Part shown: positions 28,505 through 37,128 of the stretch, piece by piece
Numbering within the stretch: the stretch's first letter is position 1
Layout of the letters: each line of letters opens with the position of its first letter
Assembly (NCBI GenBank): GCA_017880905.1
Contig: JADGRO010000039.1
Span: 1-50,741, forward strand
Length of the DNA: 50,741 nt
Direction: 5' to 3'
Source of the DNA: Methylotenera sp.
GTDB taxonomy: Bacteria > Pseudomonadota > Gammaproteobacteria > Burkholderiales > Methylophilaceae
The notes under the pieces: model-generated
What the model saw: only the letters and a program-made list of their open reading frames with translations
Database searches by the model: none
Told to the model about the DNA's origin: nothing
Position numbers and translations under genes: made by a program

Positions 28505-29268
28505 ATCTTGGTAATTAGGCCTTCATTTAGCCAACTTGATAAGTATTGTGCGGCTTGCATGGTGGCGGCTTCTTCAGTGGTATTTTTTTGCAATTTTTCG
28601 CAAATCACGCCAAAATTGACGCCAGAAATGGCTAATTGAATAGCCGTATATTCTGTCGCTTCTAATGAGCGAAAATGTGAATTCATGTCACGTCGCCAAA
28701 TAAGGTAAGGCTCAGAATTTTGCGCTACACCCGGCGGCGTTTCTTCATTGTTCAAAGCATGCCAAATTTGAAGCACATTCCACTCCAATGGCAATAATTG
28801 CACTGAGGGGTGAAACACAAACTTCAAATCAGCCCAAGTTTCTGGCGAAACCTCAGCTAAATCTTGTAAAGTGAGTATCGGCGCATCTTCTGCGTCAAAG
28901 GCCAAGCTTAGCGTCCACTCAAAAACCGCGAGCTCGGCAGCGATTGGGTGTTGTGGTAACATTTTAAGTAAATGTGTTTGCATCTTATCGCCAACCCAGC
29001 GCATATTGCGATAAGTCGAAGGATATTGGTCGATATAGCTACGCGCTGTGCTTTCAAACAGATCATCGCCCAACATACTATGTAGTTTAGGATACGCCGT
29101 TGCCAGCGCCTCAATGATGCGAAAACGATAAGCATCATAGTAGATTCCAAGGCGTTTATTTACACCTACTTTTATGTCATCAATAATGCGATTTTTAAAC
29201 GCAACACCTTTGATATCATCGATTAAATACGCCTGAAAATCAGCCTGTAATTGCGCCAAATGACTCAT
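28501..29268 (-). CDS. bufC: DUF2063 / BufC-like RiPP maturation partner
   Basis: The 255-residue protein has the DUF2063 layout: an N-terminal helical segment LAQLQADFQAYLI, the conserved GVNKRLGIYYDAYRFRIIEALATAYPKLHSMLGDDLFESTARSYI (split here across about 36-80) and a variable C-terminal half. This family pairs with DUF692 enzymes and is thought to recognise the precursor peptide (as HvfC/MbnC-like partners). It overlaps the upstream bufB by 4 bases. No DoxX-like fourth gene follows; the next gene is the convergent DUF1223. Confidence 0.88.
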   Translation of the reverse strand: MSHLAQLQADFQAYLIDDIKGVAFKNRIIDDIKVGVNKRLGIYYDAYRFRIIEALATAYPKLHSMLGDDLFESTARSYIDQYPSTYRNMRWVGDKMQTHLLKMLPQHPIAAELAVFEWTLSLAFDAEDAPILTLQDLAEVSPETWADLKFVFHPSVQLLPLEWNVLQIWHALNNEETPPGVAQNSEPYLIWRRDMNSHFRSLEATEYTAIQLAISGVNFGVICEKLQKNTTEEAATMQAAQYLSSWLNEGLITKI

Positions 29269-30143
29269 GCCGCGGCCTTTAATATTTTGCCTGCGATATC
29301 GCGAGCAATTTGTAATTCTTGTACAAGCTCTTTTAACGGCGGAATATGATCATCGCGCTCAATCATAGTGGAAACCGCGCCAACCCGCGACAGTGTATAT
29401 GCATACAAATCCCACACCGGATTGATGATTGGCGCATCGTGCGTATCGATAATGTAATCACCATGATTATGATGACCAGCTAAATGAATTTGCTGAATAC
29501 GATTTTTTGGCACGCCGTCAATAAAGGCTTTGGCATCGAATTGATGGTTATAACTACTGACGTAAATATTGTTCACATCCAGTAGCAGTAAACAATCTGC
29601 TTTTTCGCTGATTAGCGAAATAAATTCCCACTCAGTCATGGTCGAATCCACATAACTGGCGTAGCTAGACACGTTTTCCAGCAATATACGACGCCCTAAA
29701 TAATCTTGCACTTGCACCACGCGCTCAGCGACGTGTTTAGCAGTTTCTTCGGTATAGGGCAGTGGCAATAAATCGTGTATGTTTTGGCCATGCACGCCTG
29801 TCCAACATAAGTGGTCAGAAATCCAAGCAGGTTGTACCCGGTCTGCTAATTGTCGTAAATCACGCAAATAACCTTTATCTATTGGGCTTGCAGAGCCAAT
29901 AGATAAAGACACTCCATGCATCGCAACAGGGTAATTTTCGCAAATTTTATCCAAAAAATGCAGCGGTTTACCACCTGGCACCATATAGTTTTCCGATAAT
30001 ACCTCAAACCAATCAATATTCGGTTTGGACTCTAGGATGTCGAGGTAATGATCTGTACGTAAACCAAGACCAAAGCCTAAACTAGGTAATTTCAATTTAG
30101 TCAGAGTGTGTTTAGACTTATCTATTAAATTCATAAAAAGCAT
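29265..30143 (-). CDS. bufB: DUF692 multinuclear-iron RiPP maturase (BufB-like)
   Basis: DUF692 enzymes are iron-dependent TIM barrels (as MbnB and TglH) that oxidise cysteines of precursor peptides. The 292-residue protein starts LGFGLGLRTDHYLDIL and shows VLSENYM (Glu51), MHGVSLSIGS (His76), LLENVSSYA (Glu156), LLLDVNNIYVSS (Asp189, Asn191) and IHLAGHHNHGDY (His220, His224), the family metal ligands. The ATG at 30143 lies inside a stem-loop; an ATG at 30134 (MNLIDKSK) is the alternative. Two precursor genes precede it. Product is probably a thiooxazole-bearing, copper-binding bufferin. Confidence 0.93.
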   Translation of the reverse strand: MLFMNLIDKSKHTLTKLKLPSLGFGLGLRTDHYLDILESKPNIDWFEVLSENYMVPGGKPLHFLDKICENYPVAMHGVSLSIGSASPIDKGYLRDLRQLADRVQPAWISDHLCWTGVHGQNIHDLLPLPYTEETAKHVAERVVQVQDYLGRRILLENVSSYASYVDSTMTEWEFISLISEKADCLLLLDVNNIYVSSYNHQFDAKAFIDGVPKNRIQQIHLAGHHNHGDYIIDTHDAPIINPVWDLYAYTLSRVGAVSTMIERDDHIPPLKELVQELQIARDIAGKILKAAA

Positions 30144-30176
30144 ACCATCTCACAGTTTAATTGAGAGACAGTATGC
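30140..30176 (-). promoter_or_regulatory. Stem-loop burying the bufB start and ribosome-binding region
   Basis: In the minus direction GCATAC (30171-30176) pairs with GTATGC (30140-30145), and inside it TCTCA/TGAGA (30062-type inner arms at 30162-30166 and 30148-30152) pair around a 9-base loop. The structure is followed by TTTTT (30135-30139). The GAGATGG ribosome-binding sequence (30145-30151) and the bufB ATG at 30143 are in the 3-prime arm, so folding would hide them. The signal could also act as a partial terminator. Confidence 0.5.
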
Positions 30177-30187
30177 CATTTATTCTA

Positions 30188-30451
30188 CTACATAACTTTG
30201 CCACCTTTAGCACTACACTCAGCCGCAGTCAATGATAAAAAACCATGGCCTTTGCACACATTTTGGCCTTTGCAAGCATTTTCCGCAGTTTTACAGTCAC
30301 TAGTACCCTTGCATGAATTAACACCCGTACAGTGTACTTTAGCCTCTGTAGAATTATCAGCCGCGACTACAAAACCGGACTGAATAAGTGCTGCAGCACT
30401 AAGTGCGATCATTGCGCCTGTACGCATTTTATTTTGAATACCTGTCATCAT
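30188..30451 (-). CDS. bufA: Bufferin-type precursor peptide with Sec signal
   Basis: The 87-residue peptide begins with a Sec signal (MRTGAMIALSAAALIQSGFVVA, then ADN) and carries six cysteines at 41, 47, 53, 60, 66 and 79 in the repeating pattern VNSCKGTSDCKTAENACKGQ, NVCKGHGF and ECSAKGG. This is the layout of the 6-Cys BufA2-like periplasmic bufferin precursors, which are modified at Cys by DUF692 enzymes and bind copper. A clear AAAGGA ribosome-binding site lies 9 bases before ATG 30451. It is the second of two paralogues; the Cys-rich core is nearly identical in DNA to that of the upstream copy (37 of 38 bases at 30276-30313 against 30611-30648). Confidence 0.9.
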   Translation of the reverse strand: MMTGIQNKMRTGAMIALSAAALIQSGFVVAADNSTEAKVHCTGVNSCKGTSDCKTAENACKGQNVCKGHGFLSLTAAECSAKGGKVM

Positions 30452-30493
30452 GACAATTTTCCTTTACAATTAAATTGACTTTCATGTGAAATA

Positions 30494-30510
30494 GGCATGA
30501 CGCGCATGCC
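30494..30510 (-). promoter_or_regulatory. Intercistronic hairpin between the two bufferin precursors
   Basis: GGCATG (30494-30499) and CATGCC (30505-30510) form a 6-base stem with loop ACGCG, flanked by A/T tracts on both sides (TATTT after it in the minus direction). It could trim or partly end transcripts between the precursor genes, or protect the upstream message. It is too short and its tail too weak to be called a firm terminator. Confidence 0.4.
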
Positions 30511-30522
30511 TTTTATTTTTTA

Positions 30523-30792
30523 CTAGATAATAGTGCCATTTTTAGCACTGCAATCCGAAGTGGACAGGCTTAAGAAGCCATGACCTTTGCATGCGTTTTG
30601 ACCTTTACACGCATTTTCCGCAGTTTTACAATCACTAGTACCCTTGCACGAATTTACATCAGCGCAATGTACCATTTCTCTGCTTGAGGCACTTTTATTG
30701 ATTGTTCCAGCACAGCCCGACAAAATAAGTGCTGCTGCTCCAACTGCCAACAATGCGCCTTTACCCATTTTAGATGATGTTTCAATGGACAT
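30523..30792 (-). CDS. Bufferin-type precursor peptide with lipoprotein signal
   Basis: The 89-residue peptide has the same six-cysteine core as its neighbour (Cys43, 49, 55, 62, 68, 81; DVNSCKGTSDCKTAENACKG), but its signal ends in ALILSGCAGT, a lipobox with acceptor Cys27, so the mature product is likely lipid-anchored rather than free in the periplasm. A good ribosome-binding site (GAGAGGA, about 7 bases before ATG) is present. First gene of the operon; BufB/BufC maturase genes are downstream. A lipoprotein form of such a precursor is not something I recognise as standard. Confidence 0.88.
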   Translation of the reverse strand: MSIETSSKMGKGALLAVGAAALILSGCAGTINKSASSREMVHCADVNSCKGTSDCKTAENACKGQNACKGHGFLSLSTSDCSAKNGTII

Positions 30793-30845
30793 TATAATTC
30801 CTCTCGATAATTTGATTTTAAATTAACAAACCTGCCAACCTGTCG

Positions 30846-30875
30846 CTAAAGTAAAAAATCAACCCTTTACTTTAG
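30846..30875 (-). promoter_or_regulatory. Perfect 10-base inverted repeat upstream of the bufferin operon
   Basis: CTAAAGTAAA (30846-30855) and TTTACTTTAG (30866-30875) are exact inverted repeats 10 bases apart, 54-83 bases before the first bufferin gene. The place and symmetry suit an operator for a dimeric regulator, or an RNA hairpin in the leader. It does not match the CueR/CopR or the ECF (GTAAC/CG-type) sites I know from bufferin or copper regulons, although GGTAAC occurs just outside. Confidence 0.4.
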
Positions 30876-30963
30876 TTACCAGTGTTAGTCGTGATGAATT
30901 AAAAAGCCTTACATATATTGCAAAAAATATCGTGATTATCGAGCCTAAGCCCAAAATAAGCAC

Positions 30964-31938
30964 TTATTGAGTAGGCGCTATTTGGGCAGACTCCACATTA
31001 GCAGCGTGCTTATTTACTTCAGCGGGCACGCCCTCTTCTTCGGCCATGGAATCGGCAGCAGCTTTATCAGTCGAGTCTTCTGCAAAGACTAAATCTGCAT
31101 CCTCAAGCGGCAATATCGCCAAGGTTTCTTCCTCAACCATTTTTTGTAACTGGTTATCACTGGTTTGCAAATCTTCTGTCCAACCATTTTGGCTGGTTTC
31201 ATCAAATTGCAAAATACAAGCGACTGAATACATCTCCCAATCTTGATGATTCATCAAATTAAGTGCAATTTCGTCTGATTCAGCCAATTGGCTGGGTTTC
31301 ATTTTCGCCATAGCCACCTCAGAGCCCAGCATAGAAGTGGCAGTTGACGCTGCACTAGTAAGCAAGGTGGTGGCAGTTGTGGCCTGCGTAGCCGCTGACG
31401 AGGCGCCAATAATACCAGCGGCTGGGAACAATACCGCTGCTAAAGCTGAGATGATTAGTTTAGTGGAAGTATTTTTTACATGATGCTTGCCAATAACATG
31501 CCCCATCTCACGCGCCAAAATAAAACCTAGCGCATCATCTGTAAGTTCCATTTGTTGCAGACCGCGAAGAACTAAAATCTTTCCAGCGCCATTTGATGCA
31601 GTACCAGGATTTTTTTTATCGATCACGCTAAAAGAAAATTGCGGCACACGTTTTTTTAGCGTTGGATACAATGTATATGCAGTTGTAGATAATTGTGCGC
31701 CTAGCTGTTGTACGCGCGCATCAAATTCCTGATTAAAGCTACAATTTTCTGCTACACATGGCGCTGCATTTGGCTTAGCGGCAAGCCGCACGCGCATATC
31801 TACATCTGAGTATATGTCACTGATGCTATCAGGCACAATTTCGGGCGCAGGAGCGGCTTCATCTTCACCAGCATGTGCCACGGACACATTGAGCAATTGC
31901 GCAACAACGAGTATAGAAATGAGTTTTTTAATTGGCAA
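30964..31938 (-). CDS. M48-like secreted protein with altered HExxH site
   Basis: The 324-residue protein has a signal peptide (LISILVVAQLLNVSVAHAG) and a region (about 70-235) that aligns with M48 metallopeptidases: DDALGFILAREMGHVIGKHH at 134-153 and the later AESDEIALNLM (219-229). In active M48 enzymes the sequence at 143-147 is HExxH; here it is REMGH, the first zinc ligand His being replaced by Arg143. It also carries hydrophobic stretch 161-205 and a low-complexity acidic C-terminus. So either it is a pseudo-enzyme (chaperone or scaffold) or zinc is bound differently. It precedes the bufferin genes on the same strand, 171 bases away. Confidence 0.75.
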   Translation of the reverse strand: MPIKKLISILVVAQLLNVSVAHAGEDEAAPAPEIVPDSISDIYSDVDMRVRLAAKPNAAPCVAENCSFNQEFDARVQQLGAQLSTTAYTLYPTLKKRVPQFSFSVIDKKNPGTASNGAGKILVLRGLQQMELTDDALGFILAREMGHVIGKHHVKNTSTKLIISALAAVLFPAAGIIGASSAATQATTATTLLTSAASTATSMLGSEVAMAKMKPSQLAESDEIALNLMNHQDWEMYSVACILQFDETSQNGWTEDLQTSDNQLQKMVEEETLAILPLEDADLVFAEDSTDKAAADSMAEEEGVPAEVNKHAANVESAQIAPTQ

Positions 31939-31980
31939 AATAAATTCTAAATTTAAGGAAAGATTATATTAGTCAACACG

Positions 31981-32751
31981 CTAATAATAATCAACAATTA
32001 GAGGTGCGTGATCACTAAAACGTTCATCCTTGTAAATAGTTGACCGAAAAGCTTTTTTTGCCAATTCTGGCGTGGCAATCTGGTAATCAATACGCCACCC
32101 CACATTTTTTTCGTAGGCCGCGCCACGATTGCTCCACCAGGTATAACATTCATCCGTGGCGGTAGAGTGTAACTTGCGGTACACATCCACCCAACCCACA
32201 CGGTTAAGCAAATCGCCCAACCAAGCACGTTCTTCCGGCAAAAAACCTGAGTTTTTACGGTTACCCTTGTAATTTTTCAAATCAATTTCTTGATGCGCGA
32301 TATTCCAATCGCCACAAATCACCACGTCGCGACCATTCTGTGCCAATGCCTCCAAATGCGGCATAATGCGGGACATCACACTAAACTTAAATACTTGTCG
32401 CTCTTCGCCACTCGAACCGGACGGCAAATAAAGTGAAACAACACTTAAATTACCAAATTGAACCTCAATATAACGACCTTCAAGGTCAATATCTGTAATG
32501 CCAAACCCTTCAATTACTGCATCTGGTTTAGTCTTGCAATATATACCAACACCGCTGTAACCTTTTTTTTCTGCATAATGAAAATAGCCATAATAACCTG
32601 CTGGTGCCAGCATCTCTGCCGTCATATCAGCTGCTTGCGCCTTAATCTCCTGCAAGCAAATTACATCCGCCTGCGTGTTTTGTAACCAAGCAAAAAAGCC
32701 CTTGTTAGCAGCAGAGCGTATTCCGTTCAAATTCGCAGTTATAATGCGCAT
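31981..32751 (-). CDS. xthA: Exodeoxyribonuclease III (AP endonuclease)
   Basis: The 256-residue Exo III family enzyme repairs abasic sites and removes 3-prime blocks. It shows MRIITANLNGIRSAANKGFF, LQEIKAQ (metal-binding Glu about 36), CGDWNIAHQEIDLKN and SDHAPLIVDYY at the C-terminus, all signatures. The start ATG at 32751 is only 23 bases from the ATG of divergent pyrE, so their promoters must lie within each other's coding sequence. Confidence 0.95.
   Translation of the reverse strand: MRIITANLNGIRSAANKGFFAWLQNTQADVICLQEIKAQAADMTAEMLAPAGYYGYFHYAEKKGYSGVGIYCKTKPDAVIEGFGITDIDLEGRYIEVQFGNLSVVSLYLPSGSSGEERQVFKFSVMSRIMPHLEALAQNGRDVVICGDWNIAHQEIDLKNYKGNRKNSGFLPEERAWLGDLLNRVGWVDVYRKLHSTATDECYTWWSNRGAAYEKNVGWRIDYQIATPELAKKAFRSTIYKDERFSDHAPLIVDYY
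32740..32745 (+). promoter_or_regulatory. Candidate -10 box of pyrE inside xthA
   Basis: A perfect TATAAT occurs at 32740-32745, inside the first codons of xthA on the opposite strand, 30 bases before the pyrE ATG. The matching -35 (CGTATT at 32717-32722, 17-base spacing) is poor. A start about 32752 would leave a 23-base leader with no ribosome-binding sequence. Confidence 0.3.
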
Positions 32752-32774
32752 TATTGACCTTCGATCGATTCATT

Positions 32775-33416
32775 ATGACTAACTTAAGCCAAGAGTTTAT
32801 CGCGTTTGCCATTAAAAAACAGGTATTAAAATTTGGCGAATTCAAAACTAAAGCGGGTCGCTCAAGCCCGTATTTCTTTAATGCTGGCCTGTTTAACGAT
32901 GGGATTAGCTTATTAAAGCTAGGCGAATTCTACGCCAAAAGTATCGAAAAATCAGAAATTCAGTTCGACATGCTATTTGGCCCTGCATACAAAGGCATTA
33001 CATTAGTGGCAAGTATTGCCATCGCACTTGCCAAAAATGGTCACAATGTGCCCTACGCGTACAATCGCAAAGAGGTCAAAGATCATGGCGAAGGTGGTGT
33101 CATTGTGGGTGCACCATTGCAGGGTCGGGTGCTTATCATTGATGACGTAATTTCGGCAGGCACTTCGGTGCGCGAATCGATCGACTTAATTCGGCAACAT
33201 GGCGCCAAGCCTTGCGGTGTAGCCATTGCACTGGATAGGCAAGAAAAAGGTCAGGACAAACTCTCGGCCGTACAAGAAGTCCAGACAATGCATCATTTGC
33301 CTGTGTGCACCATCGCTAATTTAAGTGATTTACTCGAGTTTGTCACGACTCAACCTGGAATGGCACAGCATTTGCTTAACATTCAATCGTATCGTCAACA
33401 ATATGGCGTAATTTGA
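32775..33416 (+). CDS. pyrE: Orotate phosphoribosyltransferase
   Basis: PyrE joins orotate and PRPP in pyrimidine synthesis. The 213-residue protein shows FKTKAGRSSPYFFNAGLFND, GPAYKGITLVA, YNRKEVKDHGEGG and the PRPP loop VLIIDDVISAGTSVRES. The ATG at 32775 is chosen; the frame can extend to a TTG seven codons earlier, which seems unlikely. The pairing xthA/pyrE divergent is common in betaproteobacteria. Confidence 0.97.
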   Translation: MTNLSQEFIAFAIKKQVLKFGEFKTKAGRSSPYFFNAGLFNDGISLLKLGEFYAKSIEKSEIQFDMLFGPAYKGITLVASIAIALAKNGHNVPYAYNRKEVKDHGEGGVIVGAPLQGRVLIIDDVISAGTSVRESIDLIRQHGAKPCGVAIALDRQEKGQDKLSAVQEVQTMHHLPVCTIANLSDLLEFVTTQPGMAQHLLNIQSYRQQYGVI

Positions 33417-33433
33417 TTGAATGGTTAAGTTAA

Positions 33434-34102
33434 ATGCAAAAAATTACTTTTATTTTAGCGGCAATAATATTTGCTTTATCTAGCACTGCTTACGCTGATG
33501 GCAATAAAATCGTCAAATGGGTTGATAGCAGCGGTGTAACACATTACGGCGACAAATTGCCGGCGCAAGAGGCTGGACGCAGCAACGCAGAAATGAATAC
33601 ACAAGGCATGGTGTTGAAACGAAACAATTTAGCCGACAAGAAAAGTGGGGCTTTAGACCAACAAGTACTTGACCAGCAGCGCAAAGATAACATCTTATTG
33701 GCTTCCTACACCAAGGCGGAAGAAATTGATTTGGCCCGCGATCGTAATTTGCAAATGGACCAAGCCTCTTTGCAAGCGCTAACTCAACAAAAAGAAAATT
33801 TAGCTGGCAGAACAGCACGCAATAACAACACTGCAGAAGGTTTTCATGCCCGCAACAAACCCGTTCCACCTTATCTAAGCGATGAACTGAAGCAATCGCA
33901 GGCAGAATCCAGCAGAATTGACAAACAAATTGCTGAACGCAAACTGAGCATTGAAGGCACTCGCAAGCGCTTTGCAGAAGAAAAGGCGCGCTTTATCGCA
34001 TTAAAGCAACCAACTCAGGTTAATTCTGCAGCTGGCTCTTTTGAGGCTACACTTACTACTGCACCAACCGCTGCTGGCGCAACATCGCAAGCCAAGTACT
34101 AA
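33434..34102 (+). CDS. DUF4124 periplasmic protein
   Basis: The 222-residue product has a signal peptide (FILAAIIFALSSTAYA) and the DUF4124 motif KIVKWVDSSGVTHYGDKLPA right after it. The rest is helical, with a likely coiled coil (about 75-175, KADRN, KAEEIDLAR, KQIAERKLSIEGTRKRFAEE). Function unknown; such proteins are common in betaproteobacteria. It is 17 bases downstream of pyrE and converges with gatB, 12 bases apart. Confidence 0.88.
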   Translation: MQKITFILAAIIFALSSTAYADGNKIVKWVDSSGVTHYGDKLPAQEAGRSNAEMNTQGMVLKRNNLADKKSGALDQQVLDQQRKDNILLASYTKAEEIDLARDRNLQMDQASLQALTQQKENLAGRTARNNNTAEGFHARNKPVPPYLSDELKQSQAESSRIDKQIAERKLSIEGTRKRFAEEKARFIALKQPTQVNSAAGSFEATLTTAPTAAGATSQAKY

Positions 34103-34114
34103 AAAATAAGCCAG

Positions 34115-35638
34115 TTAATTAGCAAGCTTTTTCTTTAAGATTTCATTCACCTGTGCAGGGTTGGCTTTGCCTTTACTGGCTTTCATGCACTGACCTACCA
34201 GACCGTTGAAAGCTTTTTCCTTGCCAGATTTATATTCCGCCACCATGGCGGCGTTAGCGGCAAGCACTTCGTCAATAATCACTTCTATCGCGCCGCTGTC
34301 TGAAACTTGTTTTAAGCCTGCCTTTTCGATAAGTTTGTCCACTGAAAATTCTTGCTTTTCTTCAGGTATGTCTTGACCTTTGAGATGAGCTTCTCGTTTA
34401 GCATCTGCAACGGCGAGCATTCCTGGCCATATGGCTTTAGCCCCGCTACGCGAGATAGTCCCATCTAGTATTCGTATCAATAGACTAGCAAGCCATTTCG
34501 CGGATAAACCAAATTTAAGAATAGGAATATCACGTGAGTTAAGTGCAGTCGAAAATTCACCACTAATCCAACTATTAGCAATTTTTGCGCAATCTTTTGC
34601 GGAGTAATCTGAAGAATTACAAAGTTCATATAGCTCATCAGCTACCTCCTTGAAATATATAGCTTTAGCAATACTATTAGTCAAAGTTGATGAGTCGTAG
34701 CTTGACAAACCATATCTCTGCTCTAGCTCGGTTTTCATAGCTTCTGGCAACTGAGGCATGCCAGTCTTCACATTCGCAATGTAAGACTCAGTAATTTCCA
34801 GCGGCAGAAGGTCAGGGTCAGGGAAGTAACGATAGTCGTTCGCTTCTTCTTTACTACGCATGGCTTTTGTTTCGCCTGTGTCCGGGTTGAACAGCACGGT
34901 GGCTTGTTCGATTTTGCCGCCGTCTTCCAGTGTTTCAATTTGCCAGCGCGTTTCGTATTCAATCGCCTGTGTCATAAATTTAAACGAGTTGAGGTTCTTG
35001 ATCTCGCGGCGCGTGCCCAGTTTTTCACTGCCTTTTGGACGCACGGAAACATTCACGTCGCAGCGGAAGCTGCCTTCCTGCATATTGCCATCGCAAATGT
35101 CTATCCACTGCACCAGCTCATGCAGTTTTTTGGCATAAGCCACCGCTTCGGCGGCAGAACGCATATCTGGCTCGGTGACGATTTCCAGCAACGGTGTACC
35201 AGCGCGGTTTAAATCAATACCGCTCATACCCTCAATAGCGCCATGTACAGATTTGCCTGCGTCTTCTTCCAAATGCGCACGGGTGATGTTGATGGTTTTT
35301 TCTTGCTCACCGATTTGTATCGTCAATTTGCCTTTGCCAACAATGGGCAACTCATACTGGCTAATTTGATAACCTTTAGGCAAATCGGGGTAAAAATAAT
35401 TTTTACGGGCAAATACCGAACGTGGCGGGATTTCCGCATTAATCGCCAGCCCAAATTTAATCGCACACTCCACTGCTTTTTTGTTGAGCACAGGCAACAC
35501 ACCGGGCAAGGCAATGCTCACCTCATCGGCTTGGGTATTGGGTTCTGCTCCGTATTTAATTGACGCCCCACTAAAGATTTTAGTGTTAGTTTTTAATTGG
35601 GTGTGAGTTTCTAACCCAATCACGACTTCCCATTCCAT
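34115..35638 (-). CDS. gatB: Asp-tRNA(Asn)/Glu-tRNA(Gln) amidotransferase subunit B
   Basis: GatB activates the misacylated tRNA for transamidation. The start is ATG 35638 ([15 protein letters not shown]), overlapping the gatA stop by one base; 16 further upstream codons would run into gatA and are not supported. The kinase-like cradle shows [47 protein letters not shown] and [12 protein letters not shown], and the tail YqeY-like domain is at about 430-507. Length is 507, about 25 residues longer than usual. A central block (about 34320-34760) uses ATA, CGA, CTA and GGG codons that are rare in the rest of the gene and has an unusual protein sequence ([19 protein letters not shown]). Confidence 0.96.
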   Translation of the reverse strand: MEWEVVIGLETHTQLKTNTKIFSGASIKYGAEPNTQADEVSIALPGVLPVLNKKAVECAIKFGLAINAEIPPRSVFARKNYFYPDLPKGYQISQYELPIVGKGKLTIQIGEQEKTINITRAHLEEDAGKSVHGAIEGMSGIDLNRAGTPLLEIVTEPDMRSAAEAVAYAKKLHELVQWIDICDGNMQEGSFRCDVNVSVRPKGSEKLGTRREIKNLNSFKFMTQAIEYETRWQIETLEDGGKIEQATVLFNPDTGETKAMRSKEEANDYRYFPDPDLLPLEITESYIANVKTGMPQLPEAMKTELEQRYGLSSYDSSTLTNSIAKAIYFKEVADELYELCNSSDYSAKDCAKIANSWISGEFSTALNSRDIPILKFGLSAKWLASLLIRILDGTISRSGAKAIWPGMLAVADAKREAHLKGQDIPEEKQEFSVDKLIEKAGLKQVSDSGAIEVIIDEVLAANAAMVAEYKSGKEKAFNGLVGQCMKASKGKANPAQVNEILKKKLAN

Positions 35639-37122
35639 TATGCAGCCACCTCTGGGATTTTTAGTTCTGGCATTCTCACATGCCAATCTGTCACTTGTTG
35701 ATAGGCATGCGCTATATCTAACATGCGTGCTTCATCAAAATAATTACCCATGAGCTGCAGGCCAACAGGCAAGCCATTACTAAACCCCGCTGGAATACTC
35801 ATGCCCGGCAAACCCGCCAAATTAGTGGCAATGGTGTAAACATCTTGCAAATACATGGCGACAGGGTCATCGGCTTTTTCGCCCGCTTTAAACGCGGTGC
35901 TTGGCGCAGTTGGCCCCATAATAATGTCGCATTTTTTAAACGCTTGAACGAAGTCATCTGCTATCAAACGCCGTATTTGCTGAGCTTTGAGATAGTAGGC
36001 ATCGTAATAACCTGCGCTAAGTACATAGGTGCCAATTAAAATGCGGCGTTTCACTTCCGCGCCGAAACCTTCAGCGCGGCTCTTGCAATACATGTCCATT
36101 AAGTCTGTATATTTTTCGGCACGATGTCCATAGCGCACACCGTCATAGCGCGACAGGTTAGAGCTAGCCTCCGCCGGCGCAAGCACGTAATAAACGGGGA
36201 TGGATAGCTTAGAATTAGGCAGTGAAATATCGATAATTTCTGCGCCTAATTTTTTATATTCGGCAATTGCGTCTTGCACTACTTTTGCTACGCCCGCATC
36301 CAGTCCCTCGGCAAAGTATTCTTTGGGCAAGCCAATGCGCAAGCCTTTCAGCGGCTTATCACCTTGCATACTCACCAGACCGCGTGTGTAGTCCTCTTTG
36401 GGTCGATTCAAACTGGTGGAATCACGCTCATCAAACCCCGCCATCACGTTGAGCATCATGGAGCAATCTTCGGCAGATTTAGCCATTGGCCCTGCTTGGT
36501 CGAGTGAAGACGCAAACGCAATCATGCCATAGCGCGAAACCAAACCATAAGTAGGTTTTAGGCCAGTAAAACCGCACAAACTAGCTGGTTGACGAATAGA
36601 ACCGCCAGTGTCAGTGCCTGTAGCCGCCGCACACAGTCTAGCAGCCACTGCCGCCGCACTGCCGCCACTACTGCCCCCCGGCACACGCTCAAAATCCCAC
36701 GGATTTTTCACGCCGCCAAAATAACTGGTCTCATTCGACGAGCCCATGGCGAATTCATCCATATTGGTTTTGCCCAAATTCACCGCGCCTGCCGCGTCAA
36801 ACTGGCTAATCACATGCGCATCGTAAGGCGCAATAAAGTTAGCCAACATTTTAGAGCCACAAGTGGTTTGCCAACCTTTGGCGCAAAATATATCTTTTTG
36901 CGCGAATGGGATGCCTGTTAGAGCTTCTGCCTTACCAGCCGCGATGCGCACGTCGGCTGCTTTGGCTTGCGTCAGTGTTTTAGCTTCGTCTAAAGTAATA
37001 AAAGCATTGATGCTAGGATTAAATTGATTGATGCGACTTAAAAAAGTTTGCGTTAGCTCAACACTAGAAATCTCTTTTTTAGCCAGCATTTGGCTGAGCT
37101 GTTTTAAGCTACTGTTGATCAT
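35638..37122 (-). CDS. gatA: Asp-tRNA(Asn)/Glu-tRNA(Gln) amidotransferase subunit A
   Basis: GatA frees ammonia from glutamine. The 494-residue amidase shows the Ser-cisSer-Lys triad: Lys76 ([10 protein letters not shown]), Ser151 ([13 protein letters not shown]) and Ser175 ([11 protein letters not shown]). Its stop overlaps the gatB start (TAATG). With gatC just upstream, it forms the gatCAB operon, which implies that the bacterium makes Asn-tRNA and/or Gln-tRNA indirectly. Confidence 0.98.
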   Translation of the reverse strand: MINSSLKQLSQMLAKKEISSVELTQTFLSRINQFNPSINAFITLDEAKTLTQAKAADVRIAAGKAEALTGIPFAQKDIFCAKGWQTTCGSKMLANFIAPYDAHVISQFDAAGAVNLGKTNMDEFAMGSSNETSYFGGVKNPWDFERVPGGSSGGSAAAVAARLCAAATGTDTGGSIRQPASLCGFTGLKPTYGLVSRYGMIAFASSLDQAGPMAKSAEDCSMMLNVMAGFDERDSTSLNRPKEDYTRGLVSMQGDKPLKGLRIGLPKEYFAEGLDAGVAKVVQDAIAEYKKLGAEIIDISLPNSKLSIPVYYVLAPAEASSNLSRYDGVRYGHRAEKYTDLMDMYCKSRAEGFGAEVKRRILIGTYVLSAGYYDAYYLKAQQIRRLIADDFVQAFKKCDIIMGPTAPSTAFKAGEKADDPVAMYLQDVYTIATNLAGLPGMSIPAGFSNGLPVGLQLMGNYFDEARMLDIAHAYQQVTDWHVRMPELKIPEVAA

Positions 37123-37128
37123 TATTAA

